A stretch of DNA of 13,967 nucleotides, from positions 1 to 13,967 of the forward strand of contig CAUDNR010001519.1 of NCBI GenBank assembly GCA_958430865.1, written 5' to 3'. A program made the translations under genes and the position numbers. Below, piece by piece: positions 1 through 7,459 of the stretch (the stretch's first letter is position 1; each line of letters opens with the position of its first letter). This DNA is from Entrophospora sp. SA101. Its lineage: Eukaryota > Glomeromycota > Glomeromycetes > Entrophosporales > Entrophosporaceae. The notes under the pieces were generated by a model. The model saw nothing but the letters and a program-made list of their open reading frames with translations. It did not search any database and was not told where the DNA came from.

Positions 1-800
1 ATTTTTTTAATAAGGAGTTATAAGCTTTTAAAATCATGTGATAATCATTGACCGTTATAGATGTCCTGCACTATAGTTCTAACAAGCTACATGTATCACG
101 TGTCAACCACTAATTATAAAAAGTTGTTTTTTTGATTTCCTTTTGATTTTTTTTCAACTTCTCTAGTTTAAAATGAATTCCTCTAATAAAGTAACAAACT
201 TGAGTTTCTTATTTCGGCTAACTTTCTTAACATGAACTAATGCCATGGTATGCTTTTTGACTATATAAATTTTTTTGTCAGTACGTCTTATAAATTTATC
301 AAAATTACTTAGTACCATCTGAGAGGTTATCAGCTGGAAATGTATTTACACCTTCGGGACCATCAAAAAATCTGTAAATGTAAGGAGGCGTGACCTTACA
401 GAGGTCAAATTAATATTAAAATTTTCTATTCGGGACTATGGAGAAAGTGTGACCTAACAAAGTGTGACCTTGCAGATATAACCTTTAAAGAAAATTCAAA
501 ACCTTTTGAATGATTCTTATTTAGGTTTTTGATAAACAACTAAAATAATTGATTTTTGGCATATAAATATATACAGAATATAATAAGTTCTTGGACTGGC
601 TTAGCCAGTTAAGGTTTTTTAATGGCCAATAATAAATAATTTCGGCTACAATAAACAATTTTCCTATTTATACACTAGCCTGATTATTTCAACATGTTAT
701 GCTCAAGCCAACATTAATTATTATTATATAGAGGAAATTGTTTCTTGTCAAATTTGATAACAGCCTTCTATGAATTTTAGTAATTTAGATGAATATGAAT
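1..800. other. Intergenic, AT-rich, no gene seen
   Basis: No convincing coding frame or RNA gene is visible. Between about 350 and 480 a GTGTGACCT-like motif recurs three times (near 388, 448 and 462), each in a similar setting preceded by CGGGAC, so this is probably an old repeat. A short palindrome ACTGGCTTAGCCAGT lies near 595-609, and CGGCTA-type motifs occur near 215 and 643. A TCACGTG box is present near 97. Nothing here supports a functional assignment. Confidence 0.5.
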
Positions 801-977
801 TAGTGTTGGTCGCCAAAACTGTTTTGAAGAAGCGAAAGTCAAAACTAAAATTAAAAGTCATATTTCAAAACTAAATCAAAAGTCATTAGTCAAAAATTAA
901 AACTAGTTTCGACTTATGGCAAAGCCTTTTGACTTTCGTATGGTTGCGAAACTCTCTAGTTTTGGGAATCAACACTA
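801..977. mobile_element. hAT-like MITE, copy 1, with 8-bp target duplication
   Basis: A 177-bp element begins TAGTGTTGGTCGCCAAAACT and ends with the imperfect inverse (CCCAAAACTAGAGAG-type, finishing CAACACTA). It is flanked on both sides by the identical octamer ATATGAAT (793-800 and 978-985). An 8-bp duplication with short TAG-type inverted ends is the signature of the hAT superfamily. The interior is non-coding and rich in repeated GTCAAAA(C/A) units. A second copy lies at 1223-1404. The superfamily assignment rests on terminus and duplication length only. Confidence 0.75.
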
Positions 978-1222
978 ATATGAATACAAAAAATAGCATA
1001 CGTACATATAAAGGACACGATTTCAAATCTTATTTATTTGATTATAAAAAAACAGGTATTATTCCACAGTTTACTTGTGCGTGATGTCTTAATGCAAAAG
1101 TACAATTCTATATATTAATTTTTTCTGGATCAACGAAAAGGATGTAAAATATTCCAACATATTATTCCCTAGATATCATAGCTTATGTAACCTTATAAAT
1201 TGCACAGTAATTGTGTATATAT

Positions 1223-1404
1223 TAGTGTTGGTCGGCAAAACTATTTTGAAGGGACAAAAGTCAAAACCTAAAATTAATAGTCATATTGTATGTCAAAACT
1301 AAATCAAAATCAAAAGTCAAAAGTCAAAATTAGTATCGACTTATGGTGAAGCCTTTTGATTTTCACACAGTTGCAAAACTCTCTAGTTTTGGAAACCAAC
1401 ACTT
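1223..1404. mobile_element. hAT-like MITE, copy 2
   Basis: About 182 bp, the same family as 801-977. It begins TAGTGTTGGTCGGCAAAACT, has the same GTCAAAA-rich interior and the shared block TCGACTTATGG, then CTCTCTAGTTTTGGAAACCAACACTT at the far end (two short blocks run together). Both flanks are runs of TATATA, so the duplication cannot be defined exactly. The right end coincides with the stop codon of the minus-strand frame at 1403-1864. Confidence 0.7.
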
Positions 1405-1864
1405 ATATATGTAAATTATAAATAATATAACATAATAATAATAACATACATTTTGGATCTGATGAGTTTTGACGACATTCGCAGTGTTTCGAATCGGAAT
1501 CATCACCAACTTTTTTATTCTTAATTTTCGCTCTTACTACGCAAATTAGAATGTTTACAATTGAAAATGTCTTTATACTCGGCAAATCGTAGGCAAAAGA
1601 AACTATCAGCGGGATCGCCCAAGTGACTGTGTTGTATAATATATCATCAAGTAATGGCAACAGAACATTTTTGATGGCCCAGTTTTCCTGAAAGATTGAA
1701 CAGAATGACAAAAATATTGTAAAGAATATGTAAAAAATTGCATCATACACATCCTCTTTAGAATTAGGATTTTCGTTAATAATGAATGCAGTCGCGTGTA
1801 GAAGGAGTGAAAAGAAAATGAATAGAGAAGGAATAGATCCTTGGAAGGGGAAATAATTGCTCAT
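1403..1864 (-). CDS. Putative small multi-pass membrane protein, unknown function
   Basis: A 153-codon frame that I do not recognise. Hydrophobic segments at roughly residues 11-29, 40-58, 74-92 and 98-111 suggest about four membrane helices. They are followed by a basic stretch (RAKIKNKK, 111-118) and a polar, Cys-containing tail. The start has A at -3. The last 13 residues are a hydrophobic low-complexity run, and a GTATGT donor-like sequence sits just before it (intron would begin at 1449), so the natural 3' end may be an intron and the true last exon may be missing. The TAA stop abuts, and probably lies within, the end of the MITE at 1223-1404, so the present C terminus may be supplied by the element. 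A chance open frame in AT-rich DNA cannot be excluded. Confidence 0.45.
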   Translation of the reverse strand: MSNYFPFQGSIPSLFIFFSLLLHATAFIINENPNSKEDVYDAIFYIFFTIFLSFCSIFQENWAIKNVLLPLLDDILYNTVTWAIPLIVSFAYDLPSIKTFSIVNILICVVRAKIKNKKVGDDSDSKHCECRQNSSDPKCMLLLLCYIIYNLHI

Positions 1865-2084
1865 ATTGAATAATATGATAAAGTTCTCCCATAGAACTTA
1901 TTTTACTGATATTTATAAACAATGTATTCGTGAGTGAATCAATCAATAATATTGCAAGATACTAACGGAATCTTTTATCACCAGAATAATATTTGTTACA
2001 TGAGCTAAAATTCAAAAGTTTCTTATTAATGTTATTTGCAATTGTTGGGCTTTTTGTTTTTATGATAGAGAGGTGTTTTTGCTA

Positions 2085-2276
2085 TTATAAGCAGTAATGT
2101 CTAAACTCTTTACAATTAGTTATGTTACCTTTATAATTTCGTGAAGCTGAAATCTTGAATTCACTAGAGTTAAAAACATGATGTTCAGATAGATAGCTTT
2201 CAAACATAACTTTGTAATTAGTTATTAATAATACTAAAATAAACACACATTTAAACTTATTTGCGAATTGTTTCAT
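2085..2276 (-). CDS. Candidate small secreted peptide, unknown
   Basis: A 63-codon frame with a basic N terminus (Lys at residues 2, 7 and 9), a hydrophobic core at about residues 10-18 (CVFILVLLI), and then a polar tail with two Cys near the end. This is the general shape of a signal peptide followed by a short mature peptide, as in small secreted proteins of plant-associated fungi. The ATG has A at -3, and the upstream DNA is pyrimidine-rich on the coding strand. No intron or homologue is recognisable. Length alone does not separate it from chance, and a single hydrophobic run is common in AT-rich reading frames, so the call is tentative. Confidence 0.3.
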   Translation of the reverse strand: MKQFANKFKCVFILVLLITNYKVMFESYLSEHHVFNSSEFKISASRNYKGNITNCKEFRHYCL

Positions 2277-2639
2277 AGTTAAAGAGGAAAAGCATTATTT
2301 CGTAACCACTCTTCTAATGATTAATGGTTTGGCCAACCTTTAATTATTAGTTGTATATATTTCTTTTATCTTATCTCTCTCTTTTTTTTGTTAGCGGTGC
2401 TAATGGGAAAATCTGTGATATGGATTTTATTAGAAACTAATGAGCATTTATATAAATTGCACTTCTTTTTTGGTCTTATTCATGTATTACTTGTGGTGCT
2501 TTGTTTTTATTGGAGCGCGTAACATCAAAATAAAAAATTCATTGCACTACTATGTTTAAAAGCATTAATTTCATCAAATTTATTTCTACTATGTAATAGT
2601 GTAGTGCTCAATATGTCAAATCTTAAATCTTGGATGAAA
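2277..2639. other. Intergenic, no feature seen
   Basis: AT-rich DNA with a TC-rich tract (about 2360-2390). No sustained reading frame, RNA gene or clear repeat is visible. It would contain the promoter of the 2085-2276 frame if that gene is real. Confidence 0.4.
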
Positions 2640-3397
2640 CAAAGGTTTAGTGACGAAATATTTGGGGTGTAAAAAATATTTCATCAAATAGGGACATGTG
2701 TCGAATGTGTCGAAAATGACATAGTAATAAGGCAAAAATCAAAAAGTGATAAAGGAAACGAAAGTGACAATAAGATTCAGTTTTATTTAATTAAATCAGA
2801 AATTTTTAAGATATTTTTTAGATTGTGAATCATGTTTCTTAATTGGATACTTAATTTCTTTACGTAAAGTTTTAGTAGGAATTGCTGCTTCATATTTATT
2901 GTTGGTTTCATAACTTTATTCAGAATCTGTAGAATCATCTGATAATTGTTGATTTTTCTGATTGTTGAAATGTCTCTTCATTTACTATTTCCGAAAATAA
3001 ATCCCCCTTCATTGATCATGAACCAATTCTAATGGATCATAACCTGAATTATTATTTTCACCATTGTAATCTCTATGATTTTCCGACTCCATATCCTCAT
3101 TCATTTTATCATTGTCATCCAACAATTTTTTCTAGTTTATATATATAGTAAATTTCTAAATCATTGTTGTTGTCAATCCTTTTTCTGGTCAGTTCCTACT
3201 TAGATAAAAAGAATCAATATTACTTACAAATTTTTCAACGCCCATAAAGTCTCCCTAGATATGAAAAGTGTGGAATAATTTAACTGCTAATTGTTGTAGT
3301 TGGAGAAGGAATTGGTGAATGATTTCGTCATTTTCGTAGAAATACTATTTATTTTCGTCATGTGATGAATAAGAGGCATTTCGTCATCCAACCTTGC
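2640..3397. mobile_element. Decayed inverted-repeat transposon carrying relic exons
   Basis: The left end reads AAGGTTTAGTGACGAAATAT (2640 onward). The right end, read on the minus strand, is AAGGTTGGATGACGAAATGC, giving an imperfect terminal inverted repeat with a shared TGACGAAAT core. Flanks carry TGAAACAAA on the left and TGAAACTAA on the right, a possible 9-bp duplication with one mismatch. The interior holds two minus-strand relic exons (3228-3254 and 3009-3131). A roughly 9-bp duplication would fit a Mutator-like element, but no transposase domain is recognised, so the superfamily is open. Exact ends are uncertain by a few bases. Confidence 0.4.
3009..3254 (-). pseudogene. Relic of a spliced, acidic C-terminal coding region
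   Basis: On the minus strand an acceptor (CTAG at 3258-3255) precedes a 27-nt open stretch, 3254-3228, followed by a textbook donor GTAAGTAATA. After a 96-nt intron (3227-3132) with acceptor AAACTAG, a 40-residue frame runs 3131-3009 to a TGA, in phase with the first stretch. The peptide is acidic and Asn-rich (for example DDNDKMNEDMESEN). Past the stop another acidic stretch, QLSDDSTDSE, is readable in a different frame, suggesting frameshift decay of a longer tail. It lies inside the inverted-repeat element at 2640-3397 and may be the end of that element's own gene. The protein family is not recognised. Confidence 0.35.
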
Positions 3398-3544
3398 TGA
3401 AACTAAATATACCTTCTAAAGGGATTATATTAACAATTTATCTCCTTGAGGTATGCTTTGATAATATTATAAATCATTTAATAGCAATAAAGAATCAATT
3501 ACTAATTTCTAAATAATGTCAAGAAAATATAAATATTTTGAAAA

Positions 3545-3800
3545 CTAACTTAAATAATTAATATTGTTTTTAACAATATTACCTTCATTTTGTAATTTGA
3601 AATAAGTGAGGAAGAACCCCGGATAATTATATTTGAACTGGTATTATCAAAAATGAGCGGAAATTGACTTACCTAACTTCTTAAATAATTAATATTGTTT
3701 TTTTAGCAATATTATCTTCATTTTGTAATTTTAAAACAAGTGAGAAAGAACCTCGGATAATTGTATTTAAACTGGTATTATCAAAAATGAGTTAAAATTG
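3545..3800. repeat. 128-bp direct tandem duplication, two copies
   Basis: Copy 1 is 3545-3672 and copy 2 is 3673-3800. Both begin CTAACTT then TTAAATAATTAATATTG and share the blocks TTCATTTTGTAATTT, CGGATAATT and CTGGTATTATCAAAAATGAG. They differ by scattered substitutions and small changes in T-run length, so the duplication is not brand new. No coding content is visible. Confidence 0.85.
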
Positions 3801-4337
3801 GCTTTTTTAGAGAAACTGGTATGTAAAACAGGGTGGAGCTAAAAAACTTGCATGTAAGTGGTGTGAAATTTTTTTAGCTGAGATGATGTAAATAAATGCC
3901 TTACAAATGATGATGAAAAATAAATTGATTAATGCTCAATCTACAAAATTTCTCAACTACTTTAATCTTTATCATCCTTGGTGAATAAAGCAAGATTTCT
4001 TAATAACCAACAAACCTTTTTCCAATGGTAGAGCTCTTCTGCACCTTTCATTGGTTATAACAGATTTGCTCAATTTAATCATATAACATCAAAACTTGTA
4101 GTAAAATCATATTGATTATTTTATTTATTTGATTATTTATTACTTATGAACCAAATCTCCAAAGAATAATTTACTATATCATCCTACCTTTGATGCACAT
4201 ACATTTAAATATTTTTATTATCATTAGAGAATTATTTTTGAATAAATCAAATGGCAATATTCTTTTTGTTGCTACAACTTGCAGTAATATTAGAAGTGGA
4301 AGAAGAAAAAACAGGTAAAGTTCAAGTGAAACATAGT
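3801..4337. other. Intergenic, AT-rich, no gene seen
   Basis: No sustained frame, RNA gene or terminal repeat is recognisable. Short stretches such as 3825-3880 look less AT-biased than their surroundings but contain stops in all frames. Nothing more can be said from sequence alone. Confidence 0.4.
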
Positions 4338-4428
4338 AATGTCAACCAGCTGAGAAATTTATTGGCTTAACTCGCCAAAGAATTTTTAATGGCTTAGCCG
4401 GCTAATAAATTTTTTCCTCTTTGACATT
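4338..4428. repeat. 91-bp fold-back (long imperfect palindrome)
   Basis: The ends AATGTCAA and TTGACATT are perfect inverses. Inside, AAATTTATTGGCTTA pairs with the right arm, which read on the minus strand is AAATTTATTAGCCGGCTAAG. The whole 91 bp can therefore fold as a hairpin with imperfect arms of about 40 bp. This fits a tiny fold-back MITE. Related GGCTTAGCC / TTTTTAATGGC blocks occur near 600-632, indicating a dispersed family. No flanking duplication was identified. Confidence 0.6.
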
Positions 4429-4611
4429 CATTTCATTACAAAAAAAAAAACCTACCATTCATTTGCCAAAAAAGAATACAATGCTTGTAGCAGAATAAAA
4501 GATAATAATAAAGAAAATATTAGTAATAGTGGACCACAAAATGATAATAATGGCAGCGAATTAAAGAGATATAATATTATAGTATAAGTGATAACATTAA
4601 CAGTGAGCCAT

Positions 4612-4754
4612 TCATAAACAAGTAGCTATAGCAGCAGTAGTAGCAATAATGAACCATTTGGTAATAATAATTGTGTGGACCTTTTGATCGTGATTATTAT
4701 CATCTGATGTTTCGGATAATACTGGTTTACATTCCCGTTTGAGTTCAATTTCAA
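4612..4754 (-). pseudogene. Orphan terminal exon with a C-terminal membrane helix (relic)
   Basis: On the minus strand a good acceptor (TTCTTTGATTTAG, ending at 4755) is followed by a 143-nt open frame to a TGA. It encodes about 46 residues: a polar, acidic stretch (ETSDDNNHDQK) and then a hydrophobic, Ala/Thr-rich segment (WFIIATTAAIATCL) that would suit a tail anchor or last helix. No upstream exon in phase is recognisable in 4755-5180, where stops occur in all frames, so this is most likely a leftover of a decayed gene. The family is unknown, and a chance frame is possible. Confidence 0.22.
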
Positions 4755-5179
4755 CTAAATCAAAGAATAATATAATTATTCAAAAAAGACCTGTTTAATA
4801 TGTAAGACGTAGTGTTAGTTAATATTTTGAAAAAACAACAACATATAGAACTTGTAAACCACTTGTTTGGTGGATTCAAAAAAGGAATTTTACAAAATCT
4901 TGCTATGCAGGCAAGAATTTAATCAGCAATACCAGCAAACTGAAAATTATTTACAAAAAAAAAAGAAACTGACTCGGTAAAAACAGTATATTATTATTTT
5001 GGCTGGTGATTTTGATATCCGACTTATCAAGTTTATCTATTACTATATATCTATTATTAAGTAAAAGTGGGTATAGTTTCTAAGCCAAAATGTTCTATAT
5101 CAAAAATAGGAGTACATATTAACTCAAAATTGCTTTTTCACAACATGGTCCATTTCTATTGTCCAAAATAATTGAGGAT
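4755..5179. other. Intergenic between relics, no gene seen
   Basis: Contains a short A-run (about 4962-4971) and brief open stretches on both strands, none sustained. It may hold unrecognisable remains of the gene whose last exon is at 4612-4754. Confidence 0.35.
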
Positions 5180-5540
5180 CTTTCAATTAATTCATAATAA
5201 AAATTTGCAATGCTTATTGATCAAAAATTGTATATCTGGAAACCATTCTCTCCAACAACGTTTATCAGGAAGTAAATAAAACTATTCAATCTCTGCAACT
5301 AATAAGTTGCAGAATTTATAAACATAAGAAGTAATATAAGAGTCCGCAACTCAAGATGTTGCAACTTAGGTTGCAGAATTTCAAAACACCAACTTAATTT
5401 GAACCAAAATGCTTCATTTATGTTATAATTTATTTGTTAGCATTTAAATTGAAAATTCATTAAATATACTATAACAAAAAATGAAAATGTAACAAATAAT
5501 ATTGCTAGATCTTGTAATTATAATGGGCTAAATGTGCAAG
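5180..5540 (-). pseudogene. Degenerate partial copy of the TRP-like channel gene (exon 5, intron 5, start of exon 6)
   Basis: This stretch aligns, same strand, with the 3' part of the channel gene at 7460-11385. From 5232 to 5295 it matches 7874-7937 at 57 of 64 positions by eye. From about 5405 to 5540 it matches about 7965-8105, including the block TTCATTAAATATACTA. Weaker similarity at 5180-5231 corresponds to intron 5 and the beginning of exon 6, which indicates a genomic rather than mRNA-derived copy. On the minus strand the conserved post-S6 segment is recognisable (ending REWFPDI), but a Leu codon in the FYLLP region has become TAG. The copy is split by a foreign insertion at about 5296-5392. 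It lacks the pore, the S1-S5 helices and the propeller, so it is non-functional. Confidence 0.8.
5294..5392. mobile_element. Small TGCAAC-repeat element inserted in the channel relic
   Basis: The segment begins CTGCAACTAATAAGTTGCAG and ends GATGTTGCAACTTAGGTTGCAG. It has no counterpart in the intact gene, where the equivalent position (about 7937) continues directly. The termini TCTGCAAC and GTTGCAGA are inverted repeats, and GTTGCAAC motifs recur inside. A related, longer region lies at 13489-13700. A target duplication could not be fixed. Because the relic supplies the empty-site comparison, an insertion is the simplest reading. Confidence 0.6.
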
Positions 5541-5588
5541 CAAAATATGAACATTTAAAGTGTCAGAGACAACTAATATTCTTATTAT

Positions 5589-6003
5589 TTGAGTGAACCT
5601 GTAGTATTTGAAAATATATCAGTACCCATTGCTGTTAAGGCATATACATGTAAAATGGAATGTGCCAAAGAAAGTAACTATGAAAGTTGCAGTTTATTAG
5701 ATCATAAAATCATAGTAGTTTTGTCAACGGTATATAATTCGATTTCATGCAACTGTGTAGGCTTTAGCGATCATAAATGGTAAAGTCACATCAATTTATG
5801 AGCTTACACTAGAGTATTTAGAAACAATTGAAGAAATGTCTGTACCAATAAATATTCCATACATCCTGCTTATATTTTATTAGCATGTATATATGACAAT
5901 GACTTTTGTAAGGGTTTTTTCTTGATGGTAATCAATTTAGATTGCCAAGCAATACTGTTGAATCCAAAGAATTCAATGTTGCTGGTGGTAACATTCATCT
6001 CTA
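5589..6003 (+). pseudogene. Relic coding region, unknown family
   Basis: A 64-codon open stretch (5589-5783) opens on a non-ATG codon and has codon-like composition, including Cys-rich positions (YTCKMECAKESNYESC). Around 5780-5880 a different frame reads GKVTSIYELTLEYLE and continues to IPYILLIFY before a TAG. Further on, about 5923-6003, an open stretch reads LDGNQFRLPSN then EFNVAGGN. Switching between frames with stops between is what a decayed gene looks like. No domain is recognised. The pattern KII, then VTxIxxxxxLxY, then SKxFNV weakly resembles that of the broken gene at 12413-13110, but this is eye-level similarity only. Confidence 0.3.
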
Positions 6004-6014
6004 AAAATCGAATC

Positions 6015-7413
6015 AAACAAGCCAAACTCAGGTAATTTTGAAAATAGTAAAGAGAAAATAAATAAATATTACTGTTTTTATGGTAGTTTGTTAAATAATT
6101 TGGATCAAATTAAAAATGTCTTTGTTGCAAAAATTCAAATCATTATTAATCATTTGTTTATATTTATACAAAATATATTTGTAAAGATATAAAAAGAAAT
6201 TTGCAATAAACAGTGTCCAAGGCTCAGAAATTAAGGACTCTAATTAATTATTATGTTATCCGGCTAAGATTTTTCTAGCAGCTAACATCACTACCAAAAG
6301 ATAGATTTCAAAACACTGAAGGATGTATATCCAATGAAAAGCTTAGAGAAGGTTTATGACAATTAATTTAATTGAAATTGTATTTAGGCAATTGTTTATT
6401 TTTCGGGTCTATCCAAATGCTCAGATGTTTGGCGCATTCATAGCATTGAAAGAATGGCCCATCTGAGACTTCAGTTCATTACATTGGATTTATAGTGATG
6501 GCAGGCAACACTGAGCTCTACAACCACATTTTTGTGCTAGACTGTATACAAACTGCAATGGAAATATTTTTTTTGGAAGAAATTTTAAAAGGATTTATTA
6601 TTGCTATGGCTAGTGATATCATCCGGCTAGGGAAATTTTAGTTTTAAACCACAATTTTATATATAATGATATGAAATTGCATCATCATGTAATACTGAAA
6701 TGTTACAACACAGTTGGATGTCAAAACAAATGAATTATTTATTATCAATGGACACATCATGAATATATTTATAAATGAATCTATCCCCCCCCCTGAAGGC
6801 TTGGAATGATGAATGATGATTATTGTGTTCTCCCACACTTTCTTTGTATACCTACCTGGGTGATGGTGTATTGTGCTAATTAAAAATTCTTTCAACCTTT
6901 CAACAATATTAATTACAAACGCCTTTCCATTTATTTTTTAAATAATAATTCATCTATCCAAGATTTCCTTTTAATATTGATCAAATTGAACTTGGCGATC
7001 TACATCTCCCATCGGCTAAATGCTTTTTTATCACTGCTTGTACTTGTGCATAAATAGTTAAACAACATAAAACATATTTAGTAAATAAATTTTTAATCTA
7101 ACAATCCTCGAAATAATATGTCACACAAATGGCATTTAATATTTGGTAAGAGGAATTCATTTTTTTTATCGTTTTAATTTAAGTTACTTGGCAATCGGGA
7201 TTTTTGGTTAAAGAATTATACATATTATTATTATTATTATCATTATTATTTTTATTAAGAAAAGTGGATATTATATTGTTATGTTATATTGTGGGGAATA
7301 TAATCATATTATTATCATATTTATATTATTTATAATCAAGAAGTAATCTTTAAATTATGATCATACATTCCAGGAAGCCTATAAGCTTCCATACAATATA
7401 GATTATATATTTA
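6015..7413. other. Long intergenic stretch, no gene seen
   Basis: No convincing frame on either strand. It contains CCGGCTA motifs near 6260 and 6621 and CATCGGCTAAA near 7012, a CTCAGATG / CATCTGAG inverted pair near 6420 and 6460, a run of nine C at 6785-6793, and a (TTA)n-type microsatellite at about 7222-7257. An 83-codon minus-strand frame at 6644-6895 is His/Ile-rich low complexity and looks non-coding. The rest is unassigned AT-rich DNA. Confidence 0.45.
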
Positions 7414-7419
7414 TTTATT
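7414..7419 (-). promoter_or_regulatory. Candidate polyadenylation signal of the channel gene
   Basis: AATAAA on the minus strand, 40 nt past the TAA stop at 7460, inside a run of AATAAATAAATATATA. The position suits 3' end formation. In DNA this AT-rich the hexamer can occur by chance. A small perfect hairpin GGAAGC...GCTTCC lies just beyond (7373-7390). Confidence 0.35.
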
Positions 7420-7459
7420 CCTTTATAATTTATATTTGTATTTTAAGAATTGTATTAAA

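Noticed and set aside
6644..6895. 83-codon minus-strand frame
   Set aside because: Rich in His/Ile/Met from TAT/ATG/CAT low complexity, spans a C9 run, and has no domain or splice support.
7222..7257. TTA/ATT microsatellite as a regulatory element
   Set aside because: A simple repeat in AT-rich DNA; nothing points to function.
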